From NCBI GenBank assembly GCA_002067205.1, contig MVQL01000211.1, forward strand, positions 62,001-126,000: a DNA stretch of 64,000 nt, written 5' to 3'. The translations under genes and the position numbers were made by a program. Positions 55,330-63,489 of this stretch are shown here, one piece after another. This DNA is from Pelotomaculum sp. PtaB.Bin104 (GTDB lineage Bacteria > Bacillota > Desulfotomaculia > Desulfotomaculales > Pelotomaculaceae). The notes beneath the pieces were generated by a model. It worked only from the letters and a program-made list of their open reading frames with translations, did no database searches and was not told the origin of the DNA. Each line of letters begins with the position of its first letter. Position 1 is the first letter of the stretch.

Positions 55330-55893
55330 ATGCAGGAGAGGTTTATCGGAAAAACCATTACATATGACGGAAGGCAGCTTTCCTCGCACTGGGCCTATCG
55401 CAATTTTGGCCTTCAGGGTGACAGCATCATCTCTTTCCGGGGGCCCTGCCGGGTGGAACTGACGGAAATGGTCGACCTGGCGGATGTTCTGGAGCATGCC
55501 CCGATTTTCAGCACGGACATGCTGCACTTTATTGTTGAGCATTTCGACCTTGACCTGGAAAGGACTATTATCCGGCAGCGCCTTCTAATCGCCACGCTCA
55601 AAGACGTGATCGTGCAGAAAACGGGGGCGCAGCTGCGCCGCGCGGGGGACGACCTGTTTCTCGGCCAGCGGAAGCTCTCCGTATCCATTGCCACGCTAAC
55701 GCCGGTTTCCACCATGATCCACACCGGAGTAAACGTTTCCAGCAAGGACACCCCGGTCCCGGCCTGCGGGCTGGCGGACCTGGGCCTGCCGGACGAAGAG
55801 GTGGAGGATGTGGCCAGGGACCTGTGCCGGGCCTATGTCAGAGAATACCAGGAGATCAAGCTGGCCCGCTGCAAGGTCCGGGGGGTAAATTAA
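55330..55893 (+). CDS. DUF366 family protein
   Basis: A 187-residue protein that begins 2 bases after queC and ends 1 base before queE. The family pattern is clear: GPCRVELTEMVDLADVLEHA, SFDMLHFIVEHFD-type segment and SIATLTPVSTMIHTGVNVSS. DUF366 proteins occur in archaea and some bacteria without an established reaction. Its location inside the queuosine operon suggests a role in deazapurine or pterin handling. That is inference. Confidence 0.83.
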   Translation: MQERFIGKTITYDGRQLSSHWAYRNFGLQGDSIISFRGPCRVELTEMVDLADVLEHAPIFSTDMLHFIVEHFDLDLERTIIRQRLLIATLKDVIVQKTGAQLRRAGDDLFLGQRKLSVSIATLTPVSTMIHTGVNVSSKDTPVPACGLADLGLPDEEVEDVARDLCRAYVREYQEIKLARCKVRGVN

Positions 55894-55894
55894 A

Positions 55895-56632
55895 GTGGCC
55901 GTGCCTGTTGCTGAAATATTTTCTTCCGTCCAGGGTGAGGGGCCGCTGTTAGGCTGCCGGCAGGTTTTTATCCGGCTGGCCGGCTGCAATTTGCAGTGTG
56001 CCTTTTGCGACACGACTATTACGGCCGGGCCTGAATTTTGCCAAATCGAGCAGCACCCCGGGCAGAGGGATTTTAAGCAGGTCGAAAACCCGCTAACCGC
56101 TGCCGGGGTTGCCGCTATGGCAGGCGCTTTCAACCTGCCGCTGCACCACTCCATCAGCCTGACCGGCGGCGAGCCTTTGCTGCATATTGCGTTCATTCAG
56201 GAATTAGCCCCCCTGCTCCAGGGCACCAGACACGGCATTTACCTGGAGACCAACGGCACTTTAGCCGCGGCGCTTTCCGCGGTCATCGATTTGATTGATC
56301 TGGTGGGCATGGACTTAAAGCTGCCCAGTGTCAGCGGTATGCCTCCTTTTTGGGAGGAACACCAGGAGTTTTTAAAAATAGCCAGTAGGAAAGACGTTTT
56401 TGTTAAGGTGGTGGTCGGCGCCGATACTTCGGACGCTGAAATTGAGACTGCCGCCTCTATAATAGATGAGGTTGACTCCGGGATTACCCTGGTGATCCAG
56501 CCGGTCAGCCCGTTCGGCGGCGTGCGGGGCGCAGCGCCCGGCCGTTTGTTGGAACTGCAGGCCCTGGCCTTAAGGATACTGGCGGACGTGCGGGTTATTC
56601 CCCAGACCCACAAGCTAATGGGACAGCTTTAG
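55895..56632 (+). CDS. queE: 7-carboxy-7-deazaguanine synthase
   Basis: Radical SAM enzyme that contracts the pterin ring. The 245 residues start at GTG 55895. The N terminus has EIFSSVQGEGPLLGCRQVFI and the cluster motif RLAGCNLQCAFCDT. SLTGGEPLLH and YLETNGTLAA follow. It is the third step of preQ0 synthesis, with queD and queC upstream and folE downstream. Confidence 0.94.
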   Translation: MAVPVAEIFSSVQGEGPLLGCRQVFIRLAGCNLQCAFCDTTITAGPEFCQIEQHPGQRDFKQVENPLTAAGVAAMAGAFNLPLHHSISLTGGEPLLHIAFIQELAPLLQGTRHGIYLETNGTLAAALSAVIDLIDLVGMDLKLPSVSGMPPFWEEHQEFLKIASRKDVFVKVVVGADTSDAEIETAASIIDEVDSGITLVIQPVSPFGGVRGAAPGRLLELQALALRILADVRVIPQTHKLMGQL

Positions 56633-56659
56633 CGTGAGCAACCGTAAGGAGGGAGCGCC

Positions 56660-57220
56660 ATGATTGATCACCCCAAGATAGAAAAAGCGGTCAGGATGAT
56701 CCTGGAAGCGATCGGAGAGGATCCGGACCGGGAGGGTCTAATAGAGACGCCGGCCCGGGTGGCCCGGATGTATGAGGAGATATTTGCCGGCCTGTGGGAA
56801 GACCCGTCGGTGCACCTGGAGAAAAAGTTCTCCGGTGAACACGACGAGATGGTGATCGTTAAGGACATCCCGCTCTACTCCATGTGCGAGCACCACCTGC
56901 TGCCCTTTTACGGAAAGGCTCACGTGGCCTACATCCCCAGGAAGGGCTTTGTCACCGGCCTGTCCAAATTAGCCAGGCTGGTGGAGGGCTTTGCCAAGCG
57001 CCCGCAGCTCCAGGAGCGGCTGACCTCCCAGATCGCCGACTCAATTATGGCCAGGCTCAACGCCCAGGGCGCCCTGGTGGTCCTGGAGGCCGAGCACATG
57101 TGCATGACCTTTCGCGGGGTCAGAAAGCCCGGGTCGAAAACTGTGACCAGCGCGGTGCGGGGTATATTTCAAAAAAGTGAGGCCACCAGAGCGGAGGCCT
57201 TTGCCCTGGTGAAAGATTAA
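56660..57220 (+). CDS. folE: GTP cyclohydrolase I
   Basis: Makes dihydroneopterin triphosphate from GTP, the shared precursor of folate and queuosine. The 186 residues contain zinc ligands in [13 protein letters not shown] and [12 protein letters not shown], plus [23 protein letters not shown] 56660 follows AAGGAGGGA. It completes the four-enzyme set for preQ0 in one operon and is likely dedicated to it here (inference). Confidence 0.96.
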   Translation: MIDHPKIEKAVRMILEAIGEDPDREGLIETPARVARMYEEIFAGLWEDPSVHLEKKFSGEHDEMVIVKDIPLYSMCEHHLLPFYGKAHVAYIPRKGFVTGLSKLARLVEGFAKRPQLQERLTSQIADSIMARLNAQGALVVLEAEHMCMTFRGVRKPGSKTVTSAVRGIFQKSEATRAEAFALVKD

Positions 57221-57250
57221 TCAGTCCGGATTAAGGAGATAGGATCAGAA

Positions 57251-57439
57251 TTGGACAACAACGAAAGTAATCCTCAGGGCAAACTGGAGATTATCGCGGT
57301 AAAATCCTTCAAGTCCTATGATGAAATGTACAAGATAGTTGATTTTTTGAATAAAACCTTAAAAGACAAGCACGTTATTTTTGGTTTGACTAAAAACCAC
57401 GGCAAGGGCACTATGAGCATCACGATTTATGAAACCTGA
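57251..57439 (+). CDS. DUF4264 (YpmA-like) protein
   Basis: A 62-residue protein with TTG 57251 preceded by AAGGAG. The family pattern KLEIIAVKSFKSYDEMYKIV, DFLNKTLKDKHVIFGL and a C-terminal strand MSITIYET is as in YpmA of Bacillus. The function is unknown. Its end overlaps the open frame of surE. Confidence 0.8.
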   Translation: MDNNESNPQGKLEIIAVKSFKSYDEMYKIVDFLNKTLKDKHVIFGLTKNHGKGTMSITIYET

Positions 57440-57452
57440 AAGCAGGATTAAT

Positions 57453-58208
57453 ATGCGGATATTAATTAGCAATGATGATGGCATTAATGCTGAGGGCATT
57501 AATGTATTGAGAAAGTCCCTGGAAAATGAAGCGGAGTTATTTGTAGTGGCCCCGGACCGGGAAAGAAGCGCCACCGGTCATATGATTACCATGCACAGGC
57601 CGCTCAGGGCCAAAGAGCAGTTCTACCCGTGCACAAGCTCGAAAGGCTGGGCAGTGGACGGCACTCCTTCAGACTGTGTCAAAATCGGGCTGGAGGCCCT
57701 GCTGCCGGAGCCGCCTGATTTGGTTATCTCCGGGATCAACCTGGGGCCAAACCTGGGCACGGATATATTGTATTCCGGTACGGTTTCGGCGGCGATTGAA
57801 GGAATTATCAATGATGTACCGGCCATCGCCATTTCTCTGGCCAGCTATGAATACCGGGATTTTACCTACGCGGGCGAATTTATCAAAGAACTGGTGCATA
57901 ACATCGGCCAGGAACTGCATGGCTCTTTGCTGCTTAATATTAATGTGCCGCCCGGCAAGCCGCGCGGCGTCAAAGTGACGAGATTGGGCAACAGGCGCTA
58001 CGAGAATGTTTTTTATAAAAGGACAGACCCGCGGGGAGGCACCTATTTTTGGATGGCGGGCGAGCCCTTTGACGTGGATGCCGACGACCCGGAAACTGAT
58101 GTCTGGGCGATTAGGAAAGGGCTGGTTTCGATCACCCCGGTGCACTATGACCTGACCAATTACCTGGCGATGCGAGAAATTAGAGGTTTACTTGAGAAAA
58201 TGCCCTAA
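57453..58208 (+). CDS. surE: 5'-nucleotidase SurE
   Basis: Metal-dependent nucleoside monophosphatase, also active on short polyphosphates. The 251 residues begin MRILISNDDGINAEGINVL with the metal-binding ND-D. VVAPDRERSATGHMIT, DLVISGINLGPNLGTDILYSGT and the later SLASYEYRDFTYAG are conserved. I chose ATG 57453 over ATG 57429, since only it has a family-like N terminus. Its end overlaps spoVB, on the opposite strand, by 21 bases. Confidence 0.95.
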   Translation: MRILISNDDGINAEGINVLRKSLENEAELFVVAPDRERSATGHMITMHRPLRAKEQFYPCTSSKGWAVDGTPSDCVKIGLEALLPEPPDLVISGINLGPNLGTDILYSGTVSAAIEGIINDVPAIAISLASYEYRDFTYAGEFIKELVHNIGQELHGSLLLNINVPPGKPRGVKVTRLGNRRYENVFYKRTDPRGGTYFWMAGEPFDVDADDPETDVWAIRKGLVSITPVHYDLTNYLAMREIRGLLEKMP

Positions 58209-59747
58209 ATTATGCTTAAGCCGTTGGAGTTCACTGAGCTTAACCTCACCGCTAATCAAAAGGATCGTGAGGTAAGCGGCGAAGCCGGTGCAGATAGCGC
58301 CTGCGGTCGCCAGGGGCGCCAACTGGGACCAGGCGTATAGGGACCAGTATGTCGACGTAATCATCAGGCCCATTCCAGCGGCAGCTGCCGCCGGCAGCAA
58401 AAAGAAATGATAGAAACTTAATTTTAGCTTAATTAACTGCTGGATGTCAGCCAGATTGAGCAGGGCCATTAGAAAATAGCCGATAGAAAAGGCCGCTGCT
58501 GTCCCCCGGATGCCGAACTGCGGCAAGGCGGTGAGGTAGTAAATTCCGGCGATTTTGAAAATCGAGGCGATGACCAGGTTTCTCAATGGCTTGTAGGCTT
58601 CACCCAGACCCTGGAGAATACCGGTTGTTGTCTGCCAGAGATATAGGAATGGTGCACCCAGGGCCAATATGGAAAGACTTGTCCCAGCCTGGGGATAGCC
58701 GAATACAATTCCGCAGATATCCCTAGCCAATATGAATAAGACCAGGGCGCAGGGCACTCCGACCAGGATGGTGATCCGGATCGCCTGGGCACACCGGGCC
58801 TGCACGACAGCCAGGTTGTTTAGTGCCATCGCGTCAGATATGGCCGGGAGCAGGGCTGTCGCCAGGGAAACGGTAATAATCCCGGGGCTAAACAATAAGT
58901 TCAGCGATATACCGGCCAATTGCCCGAATATATCGGTGGCCTCGCTTAATCCGGATCCGCCGGCCTGCAGGCGCAAGGGGATTAGGGCGGCATCGGCCCA
59001 GATCAAAGATGTGGCAATGCAGCGGGTTAGCGTAACCGGGTAGGCCAGGCTAAAGACCCGCCCGGCAATGGAAGTCAGCGGTTCGAAAGAAGTGGCCGCA
59101 CAAGGCCGCAGACGCGGCCTGCTGCGCAGATAAATCGCCAGGATGGCGATGAAGCCGGTCAATTCACCGATCACCACACCCAGAGCGGCCCCCATGGCCG
59201 CATATTCCACCCCGTGCGGCATCAGTAGGTAGGCAATCAGGAGGCCGAAGGTCACCCTAGCCAGCTGTTCTAAAAACTGGGTCAGCGCGGTCGGCATCAT
59301 TTGCTGCAGTCCCTGGTAAAAACCACGGAAAGCCGAGCAAAGGGTGACAATAATTATACACGGCAACAGGCAGAGGAAACTGTAATAGGCTTTGGGGTTG
59401 ACAAAGACATATTTAAGAAGAAGCGGGGCGCCATGTATGTACAGCATGGTGAAAAGGATGCTGCTGAATATAAGCGTTATTAAGCAAACTCTAAAAATGC
59501 GGTAGGCGCCGGCCAGGTTGTGGCGGGCCACCTCCTCGGCCACTAGTTTGGCGATAGCCACTGGAATTCCGGCACTGGCCATAACCAGAAACAGTACGTA
59601 AGCCGGGTAGATCATATTGAGCAGGCCGATGCCTTCCGGGTGGATGATCCGGATCATCACAACCTTATCGACAAAGCCAAGGACCCGGTTTAAAAGGTTG
59701 CCCAGGATCAGAATGAGAGTGCCTTGAATAAAAGATTGTCCGGTCAT
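58188..59747 (-). CDS. spoVB: SpoVB-type MOP-superfamily flippase
   Basis: A 519-residue membrane protein with about 14 hydrophobic spans and no large soluble domain. The family features LNRVLGFVDKVVMIRIIHPE, GIGLLNMIYPAYVLFLVMAS and FRGFYQGLQQMMPTALTQFL match spore-cortex flippases of the SpoVB/MurJ-like group. SpoVB is thought to help move lipid-linked cortex precursors. ATG 59747 follows AAGGTGGT. It is convergent with surE. Confidence 0.92.
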   Translation of the reverse strand: MTGQSFIQGTLILILGNLLNRVLGFVDKVVMIRIIHPEGIGLLNMIYPAYVLFLVMASAGIPVAIAKLVAEEVARHNLAGAYRIFRVCLITLIFSSILFTMLYIHGAPLLLKYVFVNPKAYYSFLCLLPCIIIVTLCSAFRGFYQGLQQMMPTALTQFLEQLARVTFGLLIAYLLMPHGVEYAAMGAALGVVIGELTGFIAILAIYLRSRPRLRPCAATSFEPLTSIAGRVFSLAYPVTLTRCIATSLIWADAALIPLRLQAGGSGLSEATDIFGQLAGISLNLLFSPGIITVSLATALLPAISDAMALNNLAVVQARCAQAIRITILVGVPCALVLFILARDICGIVFGYPQAGTSLSILALGAPFLYLWQTTTGILQGLGEAYKPLRNLVIASIFKIAGIYYLTALPQFGIRGTAAAFSIGYFLMALLNLADIQQLIKLKLSFYHFFLLPAAAAAGMGLMITSTYWSLYAWSQLAPLATAGAICTGFAAYLTILLISGEVKLSELQRLKHNLGHFLK

Positions 59748-60067
59748 GGAAGGACCACCTTATTGCTGTTATCACCAAGAAACCACGATCTTCCTGGTAA
59801 TATCTATGCTCTCAAATTTTTCCTATGAATTAAATTTGCCGGTGGAAACCTCAGGAATAAAAATTTGCGGCCTTTATTTTTTAAAATAACAAGGAATTCA
59901 GGCGCCTATTGTAGAATTAGACCCCTATGTGTTATGCGCTATCGGGGTGCTATGTAAAAAACCCCATCGGGGTTGTTTTTATTTGATCCAGAAAAACCCG
60001 GTATGGGTTAAATAAGTATATAAAAATAGCTTTAAGGAAACCATTATTTACAAAGGGGGAACTTAAT
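59748..60067. other. Divergent upstream region of spoVB and the EF-G-like gene
   Basis: No gene. An inverted repeat set near 59921-59980 may be an attenuator for the + strand gene and is listed separately. The rest is AT-rich (59820-59915). A TAGAAT at 59912-59917 lacks a good -35. Confidence 0.55.
59921..59982 (+). promoter_or_regulatory. Possible attenuator upstream of the EF-G-like gene
   Basis: Two GGGG and two CCCC blocks alternate: ACCCC at 59921, GGGGT at 59944, AACCCC at 59960 and GGGGTT at 59969. The last pair forms a 6-bp, 3-base-loop hairpin followed by GTTTTTATTT, a terminator-like end. The first GGGG could instead pair with either CCCC, so terminator and antiterminator folds exclude each other. 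No ligand is suggested by the sequence. Confidence 0.5.
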
Positions 60068-62077
60068 TTGAAGAATTATCAAACCGGTCAAATACGCAAT
60101 ATCGGGGTGGTCGCACACGGCGGTTCCGGTAAAACCTCCCTGGTTGAGGCCATGCTTTATAATACCGGCATTCTCTCCCGGCTTGGCAGGGTGGAAGACG
60201 GTACCACGACTTCAGACTACCACCCGGAAGAAGTCGCCAAGCAAATAACCATTCATACCAGCCTCGTACCCTGCGAGTGGAACGGCACCAAAATAAACCT
60301 TCTGGACACCCCCGGCTTCTCTGATTTTATTGGTGAAGTGAAGGGAGCTTTAAGAGTTGCCGACTGCGCGATGTTTGTTGTTTCCGCCGTCGACGGCGTG
60401 GAAGTGCAGCACGAGGTCATCTGGGATATTGCGGATAAGTACAATTTGCCCAAGGTCGTTTTTGTTAATAAAATGGACCGTGAAAACGCCAGCTTTGAAA
60501 AAGTGCTGGACGATCTCAAAGACAAATTCGGCGGCAACTTTGTCCCGGTTCAAATACCGATCGGAGCTTTTAGCACCTTTAACGGTGTGGTTGATGTGAT
60601 CAATAATAAGGCCTACACCGGGGACGGCAAGGGCAAGGAAGTCCCGGTGCCGGAGGACCTGGCCGGCGCAATTGCCGGTTATCGCGAGCAGCTTGTGGAG
60701 GCGGCCGCTGAAGGTGACGACGACCTGACCATGAAGTACCTGGAGGGGGAGGAGCTCACCCCGGAGGAAATTAAGGACGGCTTGAAAAAGAGCATCGCCC
60801 AGGCAAAAGTTGTACCGGTGCTGGCCGGATCGGCCACCAAGAACATCGGCGTAGCCCAGCTAATGGACGTAGCCGCGGAATACTTCCCGGCCCCGGTGGC
60901 AGTGGAAGGCCCGATGGCAGCCCTGGTGTTCAAGACCATCGCCGACCCCTATGTGGGCAAAATGAACTTCCTGCGTGTGTTCAGCGGTAATTTTAAAAGC
61001 GACGCTGTAGTCAATAACAGCACCAAAGGAAAACAGGAAAAAATCGGCAATGTCCTCTTTGTCAGAGGGAAAAATACGGTGCAGACCGATGTTGTTCCCG
61101 CCGGCGATATGGCGGTTGTCGTTAAATTACAGGATACCAGCACAGGGAATACTTTATGTGATAAGGACAGTTCGGTGGTGCTGGAGGGGATTGAATTTCC
61201 GGTGCCGACCTTGTCGGTGGCCATTGCGCCCAAGAGCAAGAACGACGAAGACAAATTGGGCGATGCCGTAAATAAAGTGCTGGAAGAAGACCCCACTATG
61301 CGGGTTGAAAAAAATACAGAAACCAAGCAGACCCTGGTTACCGGCATGGGCGAGCTGCACCTGAACATTATGGTTGATAAACTAAAGCGCAAGTTTGGTG
61401 TCGATGTGGTAATGTCAGATCTCAAGGTTCCCTACCGGGAGACAATCAGGTCCAAGGTTGAGGTGGAAGGAAAGCACAAGAAGCAGTCCGGCGGCCGCGG
61501 CCAGTACGGCCACGTCTGGGTGCGTTTTGAGCCTAATCCGGAAGAGGACTTTGTATTTGAGGAGGATATCTTCGGTGGCTCGGTGCCCAGGAACTATTTC
61601 CCGGCAGTTGAAAAAGGACTCCGGGATGCGATGCTGGAAGGCGTTCTGGCCGGTTACCCCACCACAGGCGTCAAGGCCACCCTTTACGACGGCTCTTACC
61701 ACAACGTGGACTCCTCCGAGTTGGCTTTTAAAATTGCGGCCTCTCTTGCCTTTAAAAAGGGTATCCCCCAGGCTAAGCCGGTTCTCTTAGAGCCGATGAT
61801 GAGCGTAGAGGTGTTGGTGCCCGATAACTACATGGGGGACATCATCAGCGACTTCAACACCAAGCGCGGCCGCGTGCTGGGCACCGAGCAGCAGGGCAAG
61901 CAGACCCTGATCAAGGCCAATGTGCCGCTTTCTGAAATGTACCGGTATGCGATTGACCTGAAGTCAATGACCCAGGGCCGCGGCTCGTTCACAATGGAAT
62001 TTATCAGCTACGAAGAGGTCCCGGCCCGCCTGGCGGAAGACATTATTAAGAAGGCTAAGGCCGAGGCGGAAGCTTAA
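60068..62077 (+). CDS. EF-G-like translation GTPase (FusA2 type)
   Basis: A 669-residue GTPase of the EF-G family but not the canonical translocase. The P-loop reads AHGGSGKTSLVEAMLYNTG (residues 16-34) rather than AHIDAGKT. The other G motifs are DTPGFSDF and NKMD. EF-G domains II to V are complete, with SGGRGQYGHVWVRFEPN and AGYPTTGVKATLYDGSYHNV. Such paralogs have unclear roles, possibly in ribosome rescue or stress. The TTG start follows AAAGGGGG. A terminator follows. Confidence 0.9.
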   Translation: MKNYQTGQIRNIGVVAHGGSGKTSLVEAMLYNTGILSRLGRVEDGTTTSDYHPEEVAKQITIHTSLVPCEWNGTKINLLDTPGFSDFIGEVKGALRVADCAMFVVSAVDGVEVQHEVIWDIADKYNLPKVVFVNKMDRENASFEKVLDDLKDKFGGNFVPVQIPIGAFSTFNGVVDVINNKAYTGDGKGKEVPVPEDLAGAIAGYREQLVEAAAEGDDDLTMKYLEGEELTPEEIKDGLKKSIAQAKVVPVLAGSATKNIGVAQLMDVAAEYFPAPVAVEGPMAALVFKTIADPYVGKMNFLRVFSGNFKSDAVVNNSTKGKQEKIGNVLFVRGKNTVQTDVVPAGDMAVVVKLQDTSTGNTLCDKDSSVVLEGIEFPVPTLSVAIAPKSKNDEDKLGDAVNKVLEEDPTMRVEKNTETKQTLVTGMGELHLNIMVDKLKRKFGVDVVMSDLKVPYRETIRSKVEVEGKHKKQSGGRGQYGHVWVRFEPNPEEDFVFEEDIFGGSVPRNYFPAVEKGLRDAMLEGVLAGYPTTGVKATLYDGSYHNVDSSELAFKIAASLAFKKGIPQAKPVLLEPMMSVEVLVPDNYMGDIISDFNTKRGRVLGTEQQGKQTLIKANVPLSEMYRYAIDLKSMTQGRGSFTMEFISYEEVPARLAEDIIKKAKAEAEA

Positions 62078-62090
62078 AAAGTAATATTAC

Positions 62091-62129
62091 AAAGGGACCG
62101 GTTGCATGAGCAGCAGGTCCCTTTTTTTT
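62091..62129 (+). terminator. Terminator of the EF-G-like gene
   Basis: A 9-bp perfect stem (62091-62099 with 62116-62124) is followed by a T8 tract. It overlaps the last codons of the convergent gene. Confidence 0.85.
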
Positions 62130-63219
62130 ACTTGGTGTTTCCGCCCCGCCAGACTTTCACTATCTCAGCCAGGATGCATAAGGCGATCTCTTCCGGGGTT
62201 TCTGCGCCGATGTCCAGGCCAATCGGAGAATATATCTCTTTTAACTGCTCCTTTGAAACACCTTCGGACTCCAGTTTGTCAAATATGACCTTTATTTTCC
62301 TTGCGCTGCCGACCATCCCCCTGTAGGCGGCCGGCTTCTGGATTACCTCGCGCAGGCAATCCAGGTCAAGCTTGTGTGAATAGGTCACGATGACGATATA
62401 AGTGCTGCGGTCTATTTCCAGCTCCTTTAAGCTGTCTACGAAGCCTGCGCAGATCACCTGTCCTGCTTCCGGAAAGCGGGTGGCGCTGGCAAAGGCAGGC
62501 CGATCGTCGACCACAGTGGTTTGGTAGCCGAGAATAGCAGCCATTCTGACCAGGGGCAGGGCAATATGCCCCCCGCCTAATATTAATAAATGCGGTGCCT
62601 GCGGGCCCGGCTCAAAGAATAACTCGACATCCTTGATTTTGTCAGGCATTGCTTTCGCAGGGAGCGCGATTACCTGGGGCTTACCAAACCCACGGAGCTG
62701 ACCGGCAATAATGCGGGCCTGCTCCGTTATTTCTGTCACACCCAGGTCCCCGGCCTCGCTGCTACCGGGCAGGAAAGCCATTTTCCGGCCGACCAGTTCC
62801 CTTTTTCCCTCATCGATAGCCGTTATTGTCACCAGCAGCAGGTTCTCTTTTCTTTTTATAGCTTTAAGATAAGTCGGAAAAACCTGCCCGGGCGCCATGT
62901 CCCTGCTGTTAATCAAGTCGATCCAGACCTCCATGCTGCCCCCGCAAATCATCCCATCCCCTACAAGAGCGGCATTGTTTATACCTAACCGGTATTTTTT
63001 TGATTTCCGGGTGCCAAGCACGGCCAGGGCCTCTTTTTTAGCTTCAGCCTCCACGCTGCCGCCGCCAATAGTCCCGAAACACCGGCCATCCTTGAAGACA
63101 AGCATCTTGGTGCCGGGATTGCGCGGGGTCGAGCCATTGGTCTGCATAATGGTTACTAAAGCGGCGTCTTCACCATCTCTGCCAATAAAAAAAAGCTTAT
63201 CTATTAATTTCATATCCAT
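62128..63219 (-). CDS. XdhC/CoxI family protein
   Basis: A 363-residue two-domain protein. The N-terminal XdhC/CoxI domain has GSTPRNPGTKMLVFKDGRCF, GTIGGGSVEAEAK and MICGGSMEVWID. The C-terminal XdhC_C Rossmann domain has LLILGGGHIALPLVRMAAIL and IVTYSHKLDLDCLREVI, with AYRGMVGSARK. Such proteins insert sulfurated molybdenum cofactor into hydroxylases such as xanthine dehydrogenase, and some act with selenium-dependent enzymes. No molybdenum hydroxylase is in the window. I chose ATG 63219, after AAGGAGG. Confidence 0.88.
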   Translation of the reverse strand: MDMKLIDKLFFIGRDGEDAALVTIMQTNGSTPRNPGTKMLVFKDGRCFGTIGGGSVEAEAKKEALAVLGTRKSKKYRLGINNAALVGDGMICGGSMEVWIDLINSRDMAPGQVFPTYLKAIKRKENLLLVTITAIDEGKRELVGRKMAFLPGSSEAGDLGVTEITEQARIIAGQLRGFGKPQVIALPAKAMPDKIKDVELFFEPGPQAPHLLILGGGHIALPLVRMAAILGYQTTVVDDRPAFASATRFPEAGQVICAGFVDSLKELEIDRSTYIVIVTYSHKLDLDCLREVIQKPAAYRGMVGSARKIKVIFDKLESEGVSKEQLKEIYSPIGLDIGAETPEEIALCILAEIVKVWRGGNTK

Positions 63220-63489
63220 GTGATCAGCCTCCTTCTGCTGCACACCAGTTGCTATTCTCAATCTACTATGTATACTATACTACTACATTAATCATTCTTT
63301 TTAGTTTTAAATGCCAGGATTAAATAAGCTGAATAAAATTTTAGCCGCGCCGGACCTTAACACCAGTCGCCGTATGACGGAAGTCCCGGGAGAAGGCGTA
63401 TATCGCCTAGAGAGACATGTTTATGACAATGTCTGTCTCTTTGCTCAGATTAAGAAATACGGTACTAATTTTTCATAACAGATATTAGT

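Noticed and set aside
63220-63489. Molybdenum-cofactor riboswitch upstream of the XdhC-type gene
   Set aside because: Some inverted repeats exist near 63395-63440, but the conserved Moco aptamer bases were not recognised; nothing firm can be claimed.
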